A DNA stretch of 64,000 nucleotides from Vitis vinifera (GCF_030704535.1 NC_081807.1:847001-911000), one strand, 5' to 3'. Shown: positions 33,542-46,309, counted from the stretch's first letter. The notes: generated from the sequence alone by a model not told the origin. Program-made: numbers and translations.

Positions 33542-34429
33542 ATGGCGCCTAGGGTTTCACTCCTGCTCTTCATTCTTTCTTCTCTCCTCCTCCCTTTCCT
33601 TTCTCAGGCAACTTCTTCAAGCCCCTCTCGCGTCGGGCCTTTCAGGCATCTGGAGAGCTTTGGGTCTTTCAAGCATCTGGAGGGGTCTAAAAAGGGCGAC
33701 AAAACGGAAGGCATCCAGATGGTGAAGAAGTACCTTGAACATTACGGCTACTTGAGCTCTACCCATTATTCCCAAATGGATAGTGATGATTTCGATGATA
33801 CCTTGGAATCTTCCCTCAAAGCCTTTCAGACCTTTTACCATCTCAAGCCCACTGGAAGCTTAGACGCCCCAACAGCCACCCTGATGTCCAAGCCTCGATG
33901 CGGGGTCCCGGACCACCCCACAAGCTCAAACAGTATTAACCCCCAGTATACTATCGACCCAGGGAGCGTGAAATGGCCCCGCGATCAGATGCATATCCAC
34001 TATATCATCTTCCCAGACTCCCACCCAGAGGAGCCAATCACAAGGGGTTTTCAAGCATGGACCACTGTTTCAAACTTCACCTTCGAGAGGGTTCGAGAGG
34101 AATCATTTGCTAAAATCCGAGTTTATTTCCAAGTGAGGGATAAGGGAACTGCACCACCCCTTGATGGGCCTGGAGGAATCTTGGCTTACGCCGGTCCATC
34201 ATTAACTAATGCAACCATCCATTTCGATGGAGAAGAGAATTGGGTGGAAGGTGCAGTTGCTGATTCTTTTGATTTGCAGACTATTGCTACCCACGAAGTA
34301 GGTCATCTTCTAGGACTTGGGCACAGTCGAGTGGTGAAAGCCAACATGTATGCTTATACGGGTACTGCAGAGACGAAACCTTTGATTCAGGATGATATCG
34401 ATGGCATTAGAGCTAAATACAGCACTTGA
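33542..34429 (+). CDS. Matrix metalloproteinase (matrixin, M10A), intact
   Basis: Intronless 295-residue paralogue of the gene at 2500. Signal peptide (about 1-24), prodomain (about 50-115), cysteine switch PRCGVPD (118-124, C120), catalytic HEVGHLLGLGH (H251, E252, H255, H261), Met-turn at M269, C-terminal DDIDGIRAKYS. In the structural-metal region it reads QVRDKGTAPPLDGPGGILAY and NATIHFDGEENW. The His-x-Asp strand (H227, D229) is present, but the usual HGDG His and the LAHAF His are replaced (Tyr in LAYAG). The C-terminus is not hydrophobic, so secretion rather than GPI anchoring is likely. Several Asn-x-Ser/Thr sites are present. The start is the ATG in the conserved GGTCAGTCATGGCGCC context. 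Confidence 0.92.
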   Translation: MAPRVSLLLFILSSLLLPFLSQATSSSPSRVGPFRHLESFGSFKHLEGSKKGDKTEGIQMVKKYLEHYGYLSSTHYSQMDSDDFDDTLESSLKAFQTFYHLKPTGSLDAPTATLMSKPRCGVPDHPTSSNSINPQYTIDPGSVKWPRDQMHIHYIIFPDSHPEEPITRGFQAWTTVSNFTFERVREESFAKIRVYFQVRDKGTAPPLDGPGGILAYAGPSLTNATIHFDGEENWVEGAVADSFDLQTIATHEVGHLLGLGHSRVVKANMYAYTGTAETKPLIQDDIDGIRAKYST

Positions 34430-35219
34430 TGATCAATCGGCTGTCAACTTCTTTGTATGCTATGCATTGGCTCATGCAGTGAGTTTATTTCGTCCATCAA
34501 TAAATCTTATATTATATTTAACAAACGAAACATAATCTTAAAGTATAAGACAATGACACTTATCATAAATAGTATTCGATACCCAGTTAAGAGTTTTCTA
34601 TTCCATTTGGTGTTTACTATTCCATTATAATATTTCATTATGATGATTAATGGAAAATATTCCATTTTGATGATTAATAGAAATTATAACATGGAAATAA
34701 AATTGGACGGGTGTGAGTCGAAGATCAAAAGGTTGGCTCATGCTTTATATAAAGCTAAGGTCTCAAATATAATTGATTGGTATGAAGAGATCGACTCTCA
34801 ACTATATTCAACAAATTTACAATTTTCAAGAAAAATTTGAAAAAATCTTTTTGGATAAGTTTTCGTAATCTCTAACTATAAAAATGATAATAATAATAAT
34901 AATAATAAAATTATTTTATTATTATTATTATCTTGGTAAAACCTTCCGAATATGAAAATTTACTAAAATTAAGGAATTAAATCCCTTAAATTAATCTACT
35001 AAAATTTAGGAATTTGAAATTTAAAGGAAAAATCCTAAAACGGGAAAAGGGTTTCATATTAGTGGATTCAAAAGTATAATAAAGGCAAAGAATATTATTT
35101 TTTTGAAATTATACCCACAATATTTTTAATTTCAATAAATATTTTATTTACATTATTTTTCTATTTTATTTTGCTAATTTTACCTACCAAAAATTTACGA
35201 AATTTGTACGTGTAGTTAG
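34430..35219. other. AT-rich intergenic DNA
   Basis: No gene seen. AAT/ATT microsatellite tracts at 34888-34932. Confidence 0.6.
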
Positions 35220-35530
35220 TTTTTGGGGTCAGTGATGTTAGAGATTCGAGCTCCTTCTGGCCACTTGACAAAACAAACAGCAGAACCCCACTTGAAATTG
35301 TTATTTTTGTATGGCTCCGGATTGATTCTGACATATAACCATTTTGTTCATTTGGATAAAAGCATACCTACAGAATCTGGCATACAGATCAGATCTCTCA
35401 TATTCAGGGACCAAATGCCAGACCATAGTATTAGACGTGGTACATATTAGGACGGGACTGTTAAATATCTGAACAGACAACTCCAAACCTCAATTTGGAG
35501 GGATGAAAGCAATATTTTCATAATGATATC
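35220..35530 (-). pseudogene. Ghost B-type SAUR: flanks without gene
   Basis: The left edge (GGTCAGTGATGTTAGAGATTC...) matches the 3' flank of minus-strand B genes. It runs straight into sequence matching their distal upstream flank (AACAAACAGCAGAACCCCAC..., then the TTGTTCATTTGGATAAAAGCATA, ACCAAATGCCAGACCATAG and GTACATATTAGG blocks seen at 42690-42920). Coding region and proximal promoter are deleted. Confidence 0.55.
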
Positions 35531-36555
35531 GATAATTGCACCAGAAAAATTATTGATTCACTTGGTGGTCGGACTTGAACGGTGATCAAATTAATGACAT
35601 CATAAATATATAATTTTAATCTTATTAAAAATAAAATAATGATAAAATTAAAATTATAAAATAATTATAAAATTTTAAATATATTTCTTCATCTTATCTT
35701 TAATATTGATAAATTAAATCATATGATAAGAATAAAATTTATTAATGTATTGATATTTCTAATTCTATTAAATAATAAAAATATAACTTTTAATGGTTTA
35801 CATGAAATAAAATTTTATTATCTAAATATATTTATTTTTATATTTTTTAATAATGTTTAAAAAACAACTTTTTTATATGTAGTGCTTTTATTTTTAATCA
35901 TTCCTCATATTTATGTAATTATTTTTTTAAATGATTATTTGATTAAAATGGATGAAATCATCCTAAGTTTGTAAAACTTACCCTCCATTTTTTCACCCTA
36001 AAAAAACTCATTTCGGATAAAGATGCTCTTGACTTTTTTCTCACAAAAACGGCCCTTTATTTTAAAATACAAATGTAAATATTCAAAATGTTGAAGGATA
36101 TTTATGTCAAAAATTGAGTTACTATTCAAATAAAAAAATGAGAGTGGTTAATTTTATAAATTTGGATCTTTTCATCACTTTTAATCTATTAATCATTTTA
36201 AGCAAGGTCTTAAATCTTTGTATGTAAGCCATGTCAGCCAATGTGTCACCCACCCAATTGGCCTCTCTAAACAACTTGAGAACCTTGCACTTCCAGCTTC
36301 TATGGCTTATCTCTTGACAAGCTTTTGTTTGGATGACATGAAGACTCCTTGCATGTATCTTCTTTTGGGTGAGGACTATAGAAGTTTGAGGATCAACTTC
36401 TGCTCTACCTTTTTATCATGGCAGTCTCCCTTTTCTGAAAATTAGTTCTGTTAGAAAGGTTGAATTGCATTTCTTGCAGAGATATGGCTCCTAATGGGTC
36501 AACAGGCCACTGAAATTAATCCTTGTTTAAGCTAGAATTCTTCTGGACCTAGACC
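35531..36555. other. AT-rich intergenic DNA
   Basis: Nothing recognisable. 35580-36200 is very AT-rich. Confidence 0.5.
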
Positions 36556-37165
36556 TTCCAGCTAATTGTAGCGAAATAGTAAGCAAGTCATGATCTCCAC
36601 TGATCCTTTTCTTAAGATTGAGGAAGATCCCATCTCTGATTGGCGCAGAGAAGAAGCTGTTCTGGTCAAATATTCCTCAAAGTACTAATCCAAATGCCTT
36701 CAATGATAGGACATTCCCTAAAGAAATGTAGATTTGAGTCTATAGAGGCATCACAAAAGTCACAATTGGCTGAGACAGCAGGCCTTCTTTAACCAACATT
36801 TTCCTCCCTGCAGATTCGAGTCATCCTTCCCTGCAGATTCTGAAAAGATTGGGAAGAGAACATACCTAAGTAGATGGTTCCTAGTGCCTTAAATCTGTCA
36901 AATCTTCAAGAAAATTGAGGGGAATAACTTCACTTTCCTGGAGAGTTGATCAGGAAGAATTCCAGCCAAAGCAGCCAAATCCCAATTGCTTGGATTGTTA
37001 GATAGCAGCTAACTTTTTTTTCTTTTTCCAAATCAGTATTGTTCAGAGGTTGCAGGGTATGATCTATAAGAATCATACCATTAACCCATCTATCCTTCCA
37101 AGAAAGTTGTTGACCCATCACCAACTCTGCAAGCCAAGCTTCTATTCTACACCTACTTCCCTGCC
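36556..37165 (-). mobile_element. LINE relic (3' end of ORF2, zinc-binding RT region)
   Basis: The minus strand shows the conserved ending of plant non-LTR reverse transcriptases: CRVGDGSTTF then WKDRWVNG (around 37100-37050), a GIWLLWLEF-like segment, and the zf-RVT motif CDFCDASIDSNLHFFRECPI with a following W (36780-36680). Frames shift at least twice and stops occur, so it is an old fragment. Such segments also appear in annotated 'putative ribonuclease H protein' genes, but here no RNase H portion remains. Confidence 0.7.
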
Positions 37166-37683
37166 CTAATACTCCATGTACAAGACAAGGTTCCTTGGTT
37201 CTTCAGTGTCAACATCTCACCATCAACTTGAAATGTTTTTAAGAAATATCATAAGCTCTTCTTTCTTGAAATGTTGTTGAGCATGCCCTTAGTTGAAGAT
37301 TTGACTTTTTAGCAGGATGATTGAATCTGAAATATTTAACAAGCCAGAGGAGATTTATAAAGGCTAATGGAGTAATCCTTTATGTAGATTTTGTCTGGTT
37401 GATCTGCTGCAAATGCATTTGGAAAATCTAAGGCAATAACCTTCCTTCACTATATGGTTGCAAGAGGAAAAAATATAAGTCAAAAGCAGAGCTATTCAAT
37501 TGAGACGAAGAGATAAGGCTGTCAATTTTCTTTACAGAAAAATAAAAGAAATTTACGTTGTTTTCACTACAAAAAACACAATTCTCATAATCCAAAAATT
37601 GCTGGCATTGGTTTTTGTGGTCAATGGTGTTAAGAGATTTGGTATATCCTTCAGGCTGGTACTGTCCAGATTTTCCTTCTTGC
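37166..37683. other. Spacer and B-gene 3' flank
   Basis: No gene. From about 37490 it is the 3' flank typical of minus-strand B genes. Confidence 0.6.
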
Positions 37684-37971
37684 TCATGAGCAATTCAAGC
37701 TGCAAGTTAGATTGATGAAGGCTTCTTCCCTGCATGGGATTGTGAGACCACCCAATGGATGATCAAACCCGAATTCTTCTTCAGCCTGACTTAGCAAGCT
37801 TTGGAATGAAGGGTGCTTCAAGTATGAAATTGGAATCACAAATCTCTTCTTCTGAGTTTCTCCAACATAGACAGGAACATAGCCTTTGGGCACACTTGTG
37901 GACTCTGGAGATGGAAGGATGCGTCTCAGGATCTGCTTGGCAGGAATAATCCTCTGAAAACGGATGGCCAT
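37684..37971 (-). CDS. SAUR protein, B type (95 aa)
   Basis: First intact SAUR of the right-hand array. Core complete, with S26 (SVPKG), Y31, S58 and N87. Y31 and N87 recur in the minus-strand B genes at 51588 and 60016 and mark a subfamily. The start is the ATG at 37971; the preceding in-frame TTG is not used. Confidence 0.95.
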   Translation of the reverse strand: MAIRFQRIIPAKQILRRILPSPESTSVPKGYVPVYVGETQKKRFVIPISYLKHPSFQSLLSQAEEEFGFDHPLGGLTIPCREEAFINLTCSLNCS

Positions 37972-38078
37972 GAGTTTCAAACTTAGTTCTTTGAACGAAA
38001 GTGATGATGAAAAATGGATTCTAAGAGTTTAGAAAACAAGAAAGCTTTGGGACTTGATGGATATGCCCTTAGAAGAGG

Positions 38079-38200
38079 TATATTTATAGAGTAATGCTAT
38101 ATGGTCGGTATTCTCCAATGGAATGAATGGTGAAGAGGCTACAGCAATGGGGTCCCTTGAAGAGGATATATCACATGGCTTTGCCTCCCAACTAATAATA
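38079..38200 (-). promoter_or_regulatory. Shared SAUR promoter module (B, 37684)
   Basis: Minus strand: TTGGGAGGCAAAGCCATGTG, an AAGGGACCCCATTG motif, and TATAAATATA near 38080. Confidence 0.75.
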
Positions 38201-39093
38201 AGATTTTGACAGCATTCATACTGATATACATTTGTTGCTTCATCATTGCCTACCTCTTAGCAAAACAATCAACAGAGCCCCACTCCACTTGAAATTATTT
38301 TGTATTGCATCCAGCTGATATAACTAGCTGTGTTATAACTTAAGACTACTGCATATCAGAACAGCCAAGTTATCTTTTGATGTCATGATCTTTCTTGTTG
38401 CCACACAGGTGGGGTATTTGTGCTGAGGGTGACCTTTCATCTTGAATTTGTTGGGATGAAAGATAGAATGGAAGCATTGAACCAGCAGAGCATATGTTAT
38501 TGTTCCATGATCTGATGTCTAGACTCAAACCGACCAGATTCACCAAACCCTAGCTAAGCATGAATTGGATAAAGGAGGCTTTCATTTCACTGGTCAACTC
38601 AAAAATTTCAATTCTTAGACCAAGTACCACCACTAGCAGCCTAAGTACTTGGCAACAAGATAAGGAATCTTAGCGACTAAAGCGTTGAATTGCAAATGAT
38701 TAGAAGCCTGTATATAACTTAGCATATATATATATATATATATATGTTCATATATTTGGAGATTTGTTTCAGAAAACACACTGTTTGTCTAAATGCATCC
38801 TAATAGGAAATCATGTTGCAGCTTATAGAAATGGTGAGTACTGCTGGATCTTGATGGTACCTTGCGTTGTTTAAATTGATGGAGCTATAACTATAGCAGA
38901 GAATATAGCATTTTGGTCTCTCAAAAACAATTCATCAGGTGAAATAAACAAGAAAGATATGACAACGTAATTTCTGTCATTTTCTCATGTAGTGTAACCT
39001 ATATTCTCTCTCTCTCAAAAAAAAAAAAAAAAAAAAGTTACACAGAAAGGAGAAAAGGATATACATGGGATTGCATTCATTCTTTACAAAATT
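38201..39093. other. Distal B flank and C-gene 3' flank
   Basis: No gene. 38220-38600 matches the distal flank of other minus-strand B genes (42660-43110, 52130-52560, 60560-60900). (TA)n lies at 38724-38745. Confidence 0.6.
38724..38745. repeat. (TA)n microsatellite
   Basis: Eleven AT units. Confidence 0.85.
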
Positions 39094-39338
39094 GTCAACA
39101 GTGAAATGAGAAGTAAGATTGAGGAAAATATCTTCTCTGCAAGGGATTCTGGGACAGCCCATTGGATGATCAGATCCAAATTCTTCTGCCTTATGGAGAA
39201 GCACTTGGAATGTAGGTAGGTTCCAGTAACCTTCTGAATATCTGCAGCTGCTGAAACTGCTCTTGCAGTCATAATAGATTTGTGGAGAATTTAATTTCTT
39301 AGCATGAACAAGACCAGCTGGAAGGTGGACGACCCATA
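39094..39338 (-). pseudogene. C-type SAUR, broken (copy 1)
   Basis: Third SAUR type, recognisable by [13 protein letters not shown] at the N-terminus, an AADI segment, and a C-terminal block [19 protein letters not shown]... ending [16 protein letters not shown]. The central SAUR core (PKGY...YVGE...SYL) is deleted between AADIQK and LPTFQ. The first codons after the ATG at 39338 are shifted. A longer open frame covers part of it (39438-38977), but the result is not a working SAUR. Confidence 0.75.
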
Positions 39339-40422
39339 ATTTTTTATAGGTAAATCTCTTCAACAGAAGAATGAACAAGCTTGGGCAAGCTTCGGCTTGC
39401 AAAACAGAGAAAGCTTTGGAAGTAGAGAATTTGAACACCTATGTTGATTGTAATACTAGCATACGAGTATATATAGAAGGAATGGTATATTTGAATAAAT
39501 TGTGGAAGGAGTGGTATGAAGATATTTGGATAGTAGATGCATATGAATATTTGTACAAAAAAATGACCCACTTGAAATCAAGAAGATAGGAGAAACTCTT
39601 TTTGATTTAAGAACAGTACAAAGCTCAATATGTACATGCACTAGTAGCATGCTTGAGACATCTGATTCTTTTCAGTCTTCTTAGCAAGGAACCATATATT
39701 AGACATGCAAGCCTATCTAAATAACAACTTGGTTTGAATTGAGTCTCCCCCAGCTTGAACTCACCTGTCAATCCTACCAAGTGATTTGAACATGATTCTC
39801 TCCTGACAGAACAGATACTGGCTCAGTTGATGCAGATGAATTATGAATATATACACTCTAAATTTTAAATCACTGATCGGCTCTGATATTAATTAATGTT
39901 CAGATAAACAATAAAGGAATTCAAGGTATATTTATAGCTGGAGGTAAAAGGAAAACAGCAGTTAACATATCTCCAACAGAAATCACTGGCAATGCGCTAC
40001 TTTAGTACACCAACTAGCAAGGGACACCCTTTTGAAGAGCACATGAAGTGTCTCCCACTACCCCCTAGGCAGTGGGATCCATTTTAACCACCAGAGTGCT
40101 ATTGTTACAGATGATGTTATTCTAAGGAAATGAAATTCAATATTGCAAAGCAATCCTTGATTGAAATTTGAGCTCTAGGTTGAGAACAGAGGAAACAGAT
40201 TAAATCAATGGGAAAGCAGAAAAGTAAGAGATTCTATTTGATCCTTTTATATGAAGAGAATTGGCTATCAACTTTCTTTACAGAAAAAATGTATAAAATA
40301 ATTTTACAAGTGGAAATGAAACAGCCCAGTTCTCCTAATCCAAAAATGGAGACTGGTTTATGAGTCAATGGCGTTAGAGACTCTGCATCCTAGAGCCTAG
40401 TCATTTGCATATCTTTCTCCTC
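39339..40422. other. C upstream region, conserved block and A 3' flank
   Basis: No gene. 39890-40120 is an inverted copy of a block found at 46450-46640, 55700-55880 and 63700-63880. 40130-40422 is the A-type 3' flank. Confidence 0.6.
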
Positions 40423-40710
40423 TCATGGGCTGTTCAAATAACAACTGAGATTAATAAAGGCTTCTTCTGTGCATGGGATTGTGAGACCACCCATTGGATG
40501 ATCAAACCCGAACTCTTCTTCAGCCTGACTCAACAGGGTCTGGAATGCAGGATTCTTCAAGTATGAGATTGGAACCACAAATCTCTTCTTTTGGATTTCT
40601 CCCACATAAACAGAAAAATAGCCTTTAGGCACATTCTTGGACTCAGCACCCACATGTGCCCGCTGCAGGATCTGCTTAGCATTAACAATTCCAGGCAAAT
40701 GAAAACCCAT
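40423..40710 (-). CDS. SAUR protein, A type (95 aa)
   Basis: [20 protein letters not shown], core [13 protein letters not shown], and ending [11 protein letters not shown]. The most diverged A protein here: H4, V20, S33, I39, A55, T58, and a C-terminal Pro instead of the usual Cys-Ser. Confidence 0.95.
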   Translation of the reverse strand: MGFHLPGIVNAKQILQRAHVGAESKNVPKGYFSVYVGEIQKKRFVVPISYLKNPAFQTLLSQAEEEFGFDHPMGGLTIPCTEEAFINLSCYLNSP

Positions 40711-40815
40711 GACTTCTATGGACTCAGAAAAGTAAAGGTAAGGAAACTGGTACTCTGAGATCTCTTAGAATAAGAAAAGTTTGACAGTGGGATACCATAT
40801 CCATAGGATGAGTAG

Positions 40816-40943
40816 AATATATATAGAGCAAGCAAATTCTGTATGGCCAATATTCTTTGGTGTTGAGAAGTCTCTAATGTTAGGGTCCATCTGTAGACAT
40901 TCATGACAAGGGTTCACATGGTTTTGCTTCCCAACTAATAATA
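40816..40943 (-). promoter_or_regulatory. Shared SAUR promoter module (A, 40423)
   Basis: Minus strand: TTGGGAAGCAAAACCATGTG (one change from the consensus GGGAGGC), ATGGACCCTAAC, and TATATATTC near 40817. Confidence 0.7.
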
Positions 40944-42130
40944 TGATTTTCAGTGGTCTTCCTTCTGAAATTTATTTGCTGGGATCATCATGGCCTACTT
41001 CTTAACTATCAAAACTAATTTGAAAAGCCCACTTGAAATTACTTGTTTAGTTATCTGGCAATTAATCTGACTCTTGATCTATATCAGCCAACAGGTGGGG
41101 ACAATGTTCATTGATGCACTAAGAATAGCTCACCCATAGTGTATGTTTGAAATTTGTTGGGGTTCTAAAAAACACAAATTATCAGCTCATGTGATGATGT
41201 TTCTTGAAATGAATTATCCATATAGGCAATCATATTATTTAAAGTACTTGTCAAGGTGTTAAACAACAAAGTGAAACAAAGGAAAATGTAATGGCAACTG
41301 GCAAGGAATGGATTTGATAATAAAACAATGCCCGTCTCCTGTCCCCATTTGTCCTACCATTGGAAATGCCTCACTCGGTTTTCAGACTCGAACATAATCC
41401 TTCTCAATAGATTCAAGTTCTAAAATTCTGTTCAGATGCTTTATCAAAGATATAATCAACATTAGCACTTCTACAAACATGCTGATTGGTTTCTGATGAG
41501 TTTGAAGAATCCAAACTGTAATAGACATGACAAAATGGGCACCACTTGCCTTTTAGATGATGTTGAATTATGAAGGTTCAAAGAAGGCCATTCATTTGAG
41601 ATTACATTTACATTTTGACTACTATTTCTCTAAGCCATCAGTTACAACAACAGGAATAGGATATTCAAACTTCAATTTATTTATTTATTTTTATTAATAA
41701 CCATAATCATAAGTTGTTCTTTCCTAAGATGTTACCGAATATGCCCTTAGTTGAAGATTTAGTTTTACCAGAATGATAGAAACCGAAATGTTTAAACAAA
41801 GATTAATAGATTTTGAAGGGCAAATGAAGTAACTCTCTAAATAGATTTGGTCTTGTGGCAATAACTTTTACTAAATGGCTGTCAGGGAAAGACAAATAAC
41901 ATAAGAAAAAGGTAAAGCTATTAAATTAAGATGAACAAATTTGGTTGCAAACTTGTTTTCCAGAAAAATAGAATAAATATACATTGTTCTCTTAAGGAAA
42001 AAGAAAAAAGGAAAAAAAAAAAAAAAAAAACCAACTCATAATTCAAAAATTGTTGGGTTGGTTTCTGTGGTCAATGGTGTTATAGATTTGGTATCCTCCA
42101 GGCTGATCATTATGTGACTCTCCTCCTTGC
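40944..42130. other. Distal A flank and B 3' flank
   Basis: No gene. 41050-41240 is the distal A flank (ATATCAGCCAACAGGTGGGG, CAGCTCATGTGATGATG). 41280-42120 is the region before a minus-strand B gene, repeated at 50755-51580 and 59270-60000. Confidence 0.65.
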
Positions 42131-42418
42131 TCATGAGCAATTCAAGCTGCAAGTTAGATTGAGGAAGGCTTCTTCTCTGCATGGGATTGTGAGATCCCCC
42201 AGTGGATGATCAAACCCGAACTCTTCCTCAGCCTGACTTAGCAAGTTTTGGAATGAAGGATGCTTCAGGTATGAAATTGGAATCACAAATCTCTTCTTCT
42301 GAGTTTCTCCAACACAGACAGGAACATGGCCTTTAGGCACATTTGTGGGCTCTGGAGATGGAAAAATGTGTCTTAGGATCTGTTTGGCAGGAATAATCCT
42401 CTGAAAATGGATGGCCAT
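42131..42418 (-). CDS. SAUR protein, B type (95 aa), diverged
   Basis: Open and full length but with unusual changes: H4, H17, F19, P24, C35 (VCVGE instead of VYVGE in the conserved core), D75, L86 and N87. Its promoter motif is also degraded. It may be losing function. The start is the ATG at 42418. Confidence 0.9.
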   Translation of the reverse strand: MAIHFQRIIPAKQILRHIFPSPEPTNVPKGHVPVCVGETQKKRFVIPISYLKHPSFQNLLSQAEEEFGFDHPLGDLTIPCREEAFLNLTCSLNCS

Positions 42419-42528
42419 AAGTTTCAAACTTAGTTCTTCAAACTAAAGTGGTTGTGAGAGAAGGTTTTCTAGGTGTTTGGGAAGTAAGAAAAGCCTTGAT
42501 ACCTGGTGGATATGCCCATAGAATAGAT

Positions 42529-42655
42529 GTATTTATAGAACAAATGCAATAAGGCCAGTTTTCTCAAATGGAATGAATGATGAAAAGACAATTGCAATGG
42601 GGGTCCGGGTCCCTTAAAAAAGACATATCACAGGGCATCACAAGGTCTTGCCTCT
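42529..42655 (-). promoter_or_regulatory. Degraded SAUR promoter module (B, 42131)
   Basis: The TATAAATACA box is kept at 42530-42539. The upstream motif has decayed to AGGCAAGACCTTGTGATG. Confidence 0.6.
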
Positions 42656-43335
42656 GATGCTTTCATATATTTGTTGGTACATCTTGGCCTACCATTTAAC
42701 AGAACAAACAGAGTAGCCCCACTCAAAATTATTATCATTGTATTGCATCCCACTGATTATAATGTATCGAATTGATCATGTGGACAAAAACATAACTAGA
42801 AGGACTAAAATGCAGACCAGACTTCTCATAATAATGGACAAAATGCTACAAACTATAGCAGACCACAAGTACCAGATGTGTTATATAGGTTATGACAGTA
42901 CCAAATATCAGAGAAGACAAGTTATCCTCTAATGTGATGTTTTTTGCTACCATACAAGTAAGAAATTAGTGCTGAGTCCGAGTCTTCAGCCTGAATTTAG
43001 AGAGGCGAAAGATTGAATGGACTCATTGAACCGACATGGCATATGGTATTATTCAAATGATGCTGATGTCTAGACTCGAACATACCTGATAGTGACCAAA
43101 CCCTAGCAAAACATAAATTGGATAAAGAAGCCTTTTATTTCAACAGTCAAGTCAAATATTTCATACCATATATATATGGTATTGTTCTCATTTAGGAAAA
43201 CCTGTTTTCTCTTAGAAAAGAATTTAAGGAGGACAAAGGAGAAAAAATGTACATGGGATTGCATTTCCTTCCTTACAAAGTTGTCGTTTTTTCTTTTCAT
43301 TTCCTTTGGTAAGCACTTTTTATACATGCAGCCCC
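42656..43335. other. Distal B flank
   Basis: No gene. Close to 52130-52790 and 60560-61127. Confidence 0.6.
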
Positions 43336-43465
43336 GTCAAACAAGAAGTAAGATCTAGGAAAATATCTTCTCTGCAAGGAATTCTGAGACCACCATTTGA
43401 TGATCAAATCCAAATTATTCTTCTGCCTTGTGTAGTAGCTCTTGTAATATAGTAGCTCAATTGTT
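43336..43465 (-). pseudogene. C-type SAUR, broken (copy 2)
   Basis: Minus strand: ELLHKAEE, stop, FGFDHQ, then after a shift [19 protein letters not shown]. Only the C-terminal third remains. Confidence 0.7.
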
Positions 43466-43562
43466 GAAATATATATGAAGTCCTCTAACTCACTGTCCAG
43501 GGCAAATCAATCACAAAATCATAGTGCAGACCAGGTTCTGACATGAAGTAATGATTCGTGAA

Positions 43563-43814
43563 CTAAAAGATAGTATAGCCAGATGCTGGAAGACAACCGA
43601 GAAAATCATACAAATCCTCATGTCTGAATTCCCATAAACCTGAACTAGACAATGTAATATCTCTCTTCTTTCCCCTCTTGTCTGAATTCCCCATAAACCT
43701 GAACATGTCCCAAGCCTTCCCTCCTAAGCATTTTCCATGCATTTGAATCAAGGAACTCAGTTGCAAGACTCCATGTATCACATCTGTAATGGGACACACC
43801 GCATTGGAATTCAT
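43563..43814 (-). pseudogene. PPR crumb (copy 2 of the right-hand units)
   Basis: The minus-strand peptide VLQLSSLIQMHGKCLGGKAW then RGKKRDITLSSSG matches VFLQSSLIEMYGKCGSVEKAW...KRDVVLWTSM of the PPR gene at 13606. No other PPR repeats surround it. Confidence 0.65.
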
Positions 43815-43815
43815 C

Positions 43816-45160
<1,345 letters not shown>

Positions 45161-45296
45161 TATTATTAGTTGGTAGGCAAAGCCATGTGATCCCTTGTGT
45201 TGAATGTCCACAGATGGACCCTATCAAGGACTTCTATTCACACCAACTCCATCTGAGAATACTGGCCATACAGAACATGCTTCCTCTATATATATT
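45161..45296 (+). promoter_or_regulatory. Shared SAUR promoter module (A, 45400)
   Basis: GTTGGTAGGCAAAGCCATGTG (GGTAGGC variant), ATGGACCCTATC, and TATATATA near 45287. Confidence 0.7.
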
Positions 45297-45399
45297 CTAC
45301 TCATCATAGGGATATGGCATCCCACTGCCAAAGATATCTTTTTCTAACACATAAGAGTACCATTTTCCCTACCATTACTTTTCTCTGATCATACGCTTC

Positions 45400-45687
45400 A
45401 TGGGTTTTCGCTTGCCTGGGATTGTTAATGCTAAGAAAACCCTGCAGCAAGAGCGCAAGGGTGCAGAGGCCAAAAATGTACCAAAAGGCTATTTTGCTGT
45501 TTATGTGGGAGAAGTTCAGAAGAAGCGATTTGTAGTTCCAATCTCATACTTGAAGAACCCTTTATTCCAGAACTTGTTGAGTCAGGCTGAAGAAGAGTTC
45601 GGGTTTGATCATCCAATGGGCGGTCTCACAATCCCCTGCACAGAAGAAGCCTTTATTAATCTTACTTGCAGTTTGAACTGCTCATGA
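45400..45687 (+). CDS. SAUR protein, A type (95 aa)
   Basis: [20 protein letters not shown] with the normal core. It has K13, T14, L55 (KNPLFQNLL) and a B-like tail [11 protein letters not shown]. Downstream (46310 onward) lies the conserved non-coding block. Confidence 0.95.
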   Translation: MGFRLPGIVNAKKTLQQERKGAEAKNVPKGYFAVYVGEVQKKRFVVPISYLKNPLFQNLLSQAEEEFGFDHPMGGLTIPCTEEAFINLTCSLNCS

Positions 45688-46309
45688 GAGGAGAGGAAGA
45701 TATGCAAATGGCTAGTCAGTAGGACATGTAATTTCTAACACCACTGACTTGAAATCCAGTCTCTCCAATTTTGAATTAGGAGAACTGGGTTGTTTCATTC
45801 CCACTCGTTGTAACTTATTCTATACAATTTTAGTCAAATTTCTCCATACATAACATTCAAACAGAATCTTTGTTTTTCTTCTTTTCTCATTGATTTTGCT
45901 TCCCCTGGTCTCCTTGTATAAGTAGTCACCATGGATATGCACATAAATTTAAGAGAAACAAAAAATCCCAGAAGTTTAGGCTTTCTTGATGACTTTTAGC
46001 TCCTTCACTGCAGATACTGATGTGCATATGCCTGTCATAAATATTTGGGCAGAATATGGTCACTTTCCACTTACGTCAACCAAAATCTAAACCTTCAGTC
46101 CAGGAGTTGCTTTTCAATTATGGTCAGTGAATAGACCCGCTGTAGGCGTTGGGGTCTTGTTTCTTCCTTTCTTTTTATCATCATCATCTCATTTTCCCCA
46201 TTCGTTGCAGCTATTAAAGCTAGAGGCTTAGCTTACTCTATTCAAGACTATATTTGAAAACTATTTTCAGTTCAACCAGACATTATCGATTTTGATATTT
46301 TGCAATGCA
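45688..46309. other. A 3' flank
   Basis: No gene. Repeated after the A genes at 54625 and 62626. Confidence 0.65.

Noticed and set aside
38977-39438. A 153-aa frame as a new gene
   Set aside because: It is a read-through of broken C-type SAUR sequence with the SAUR core deleted, and its C-terminus is low-complexity Phe encoded by a poly-T tract.
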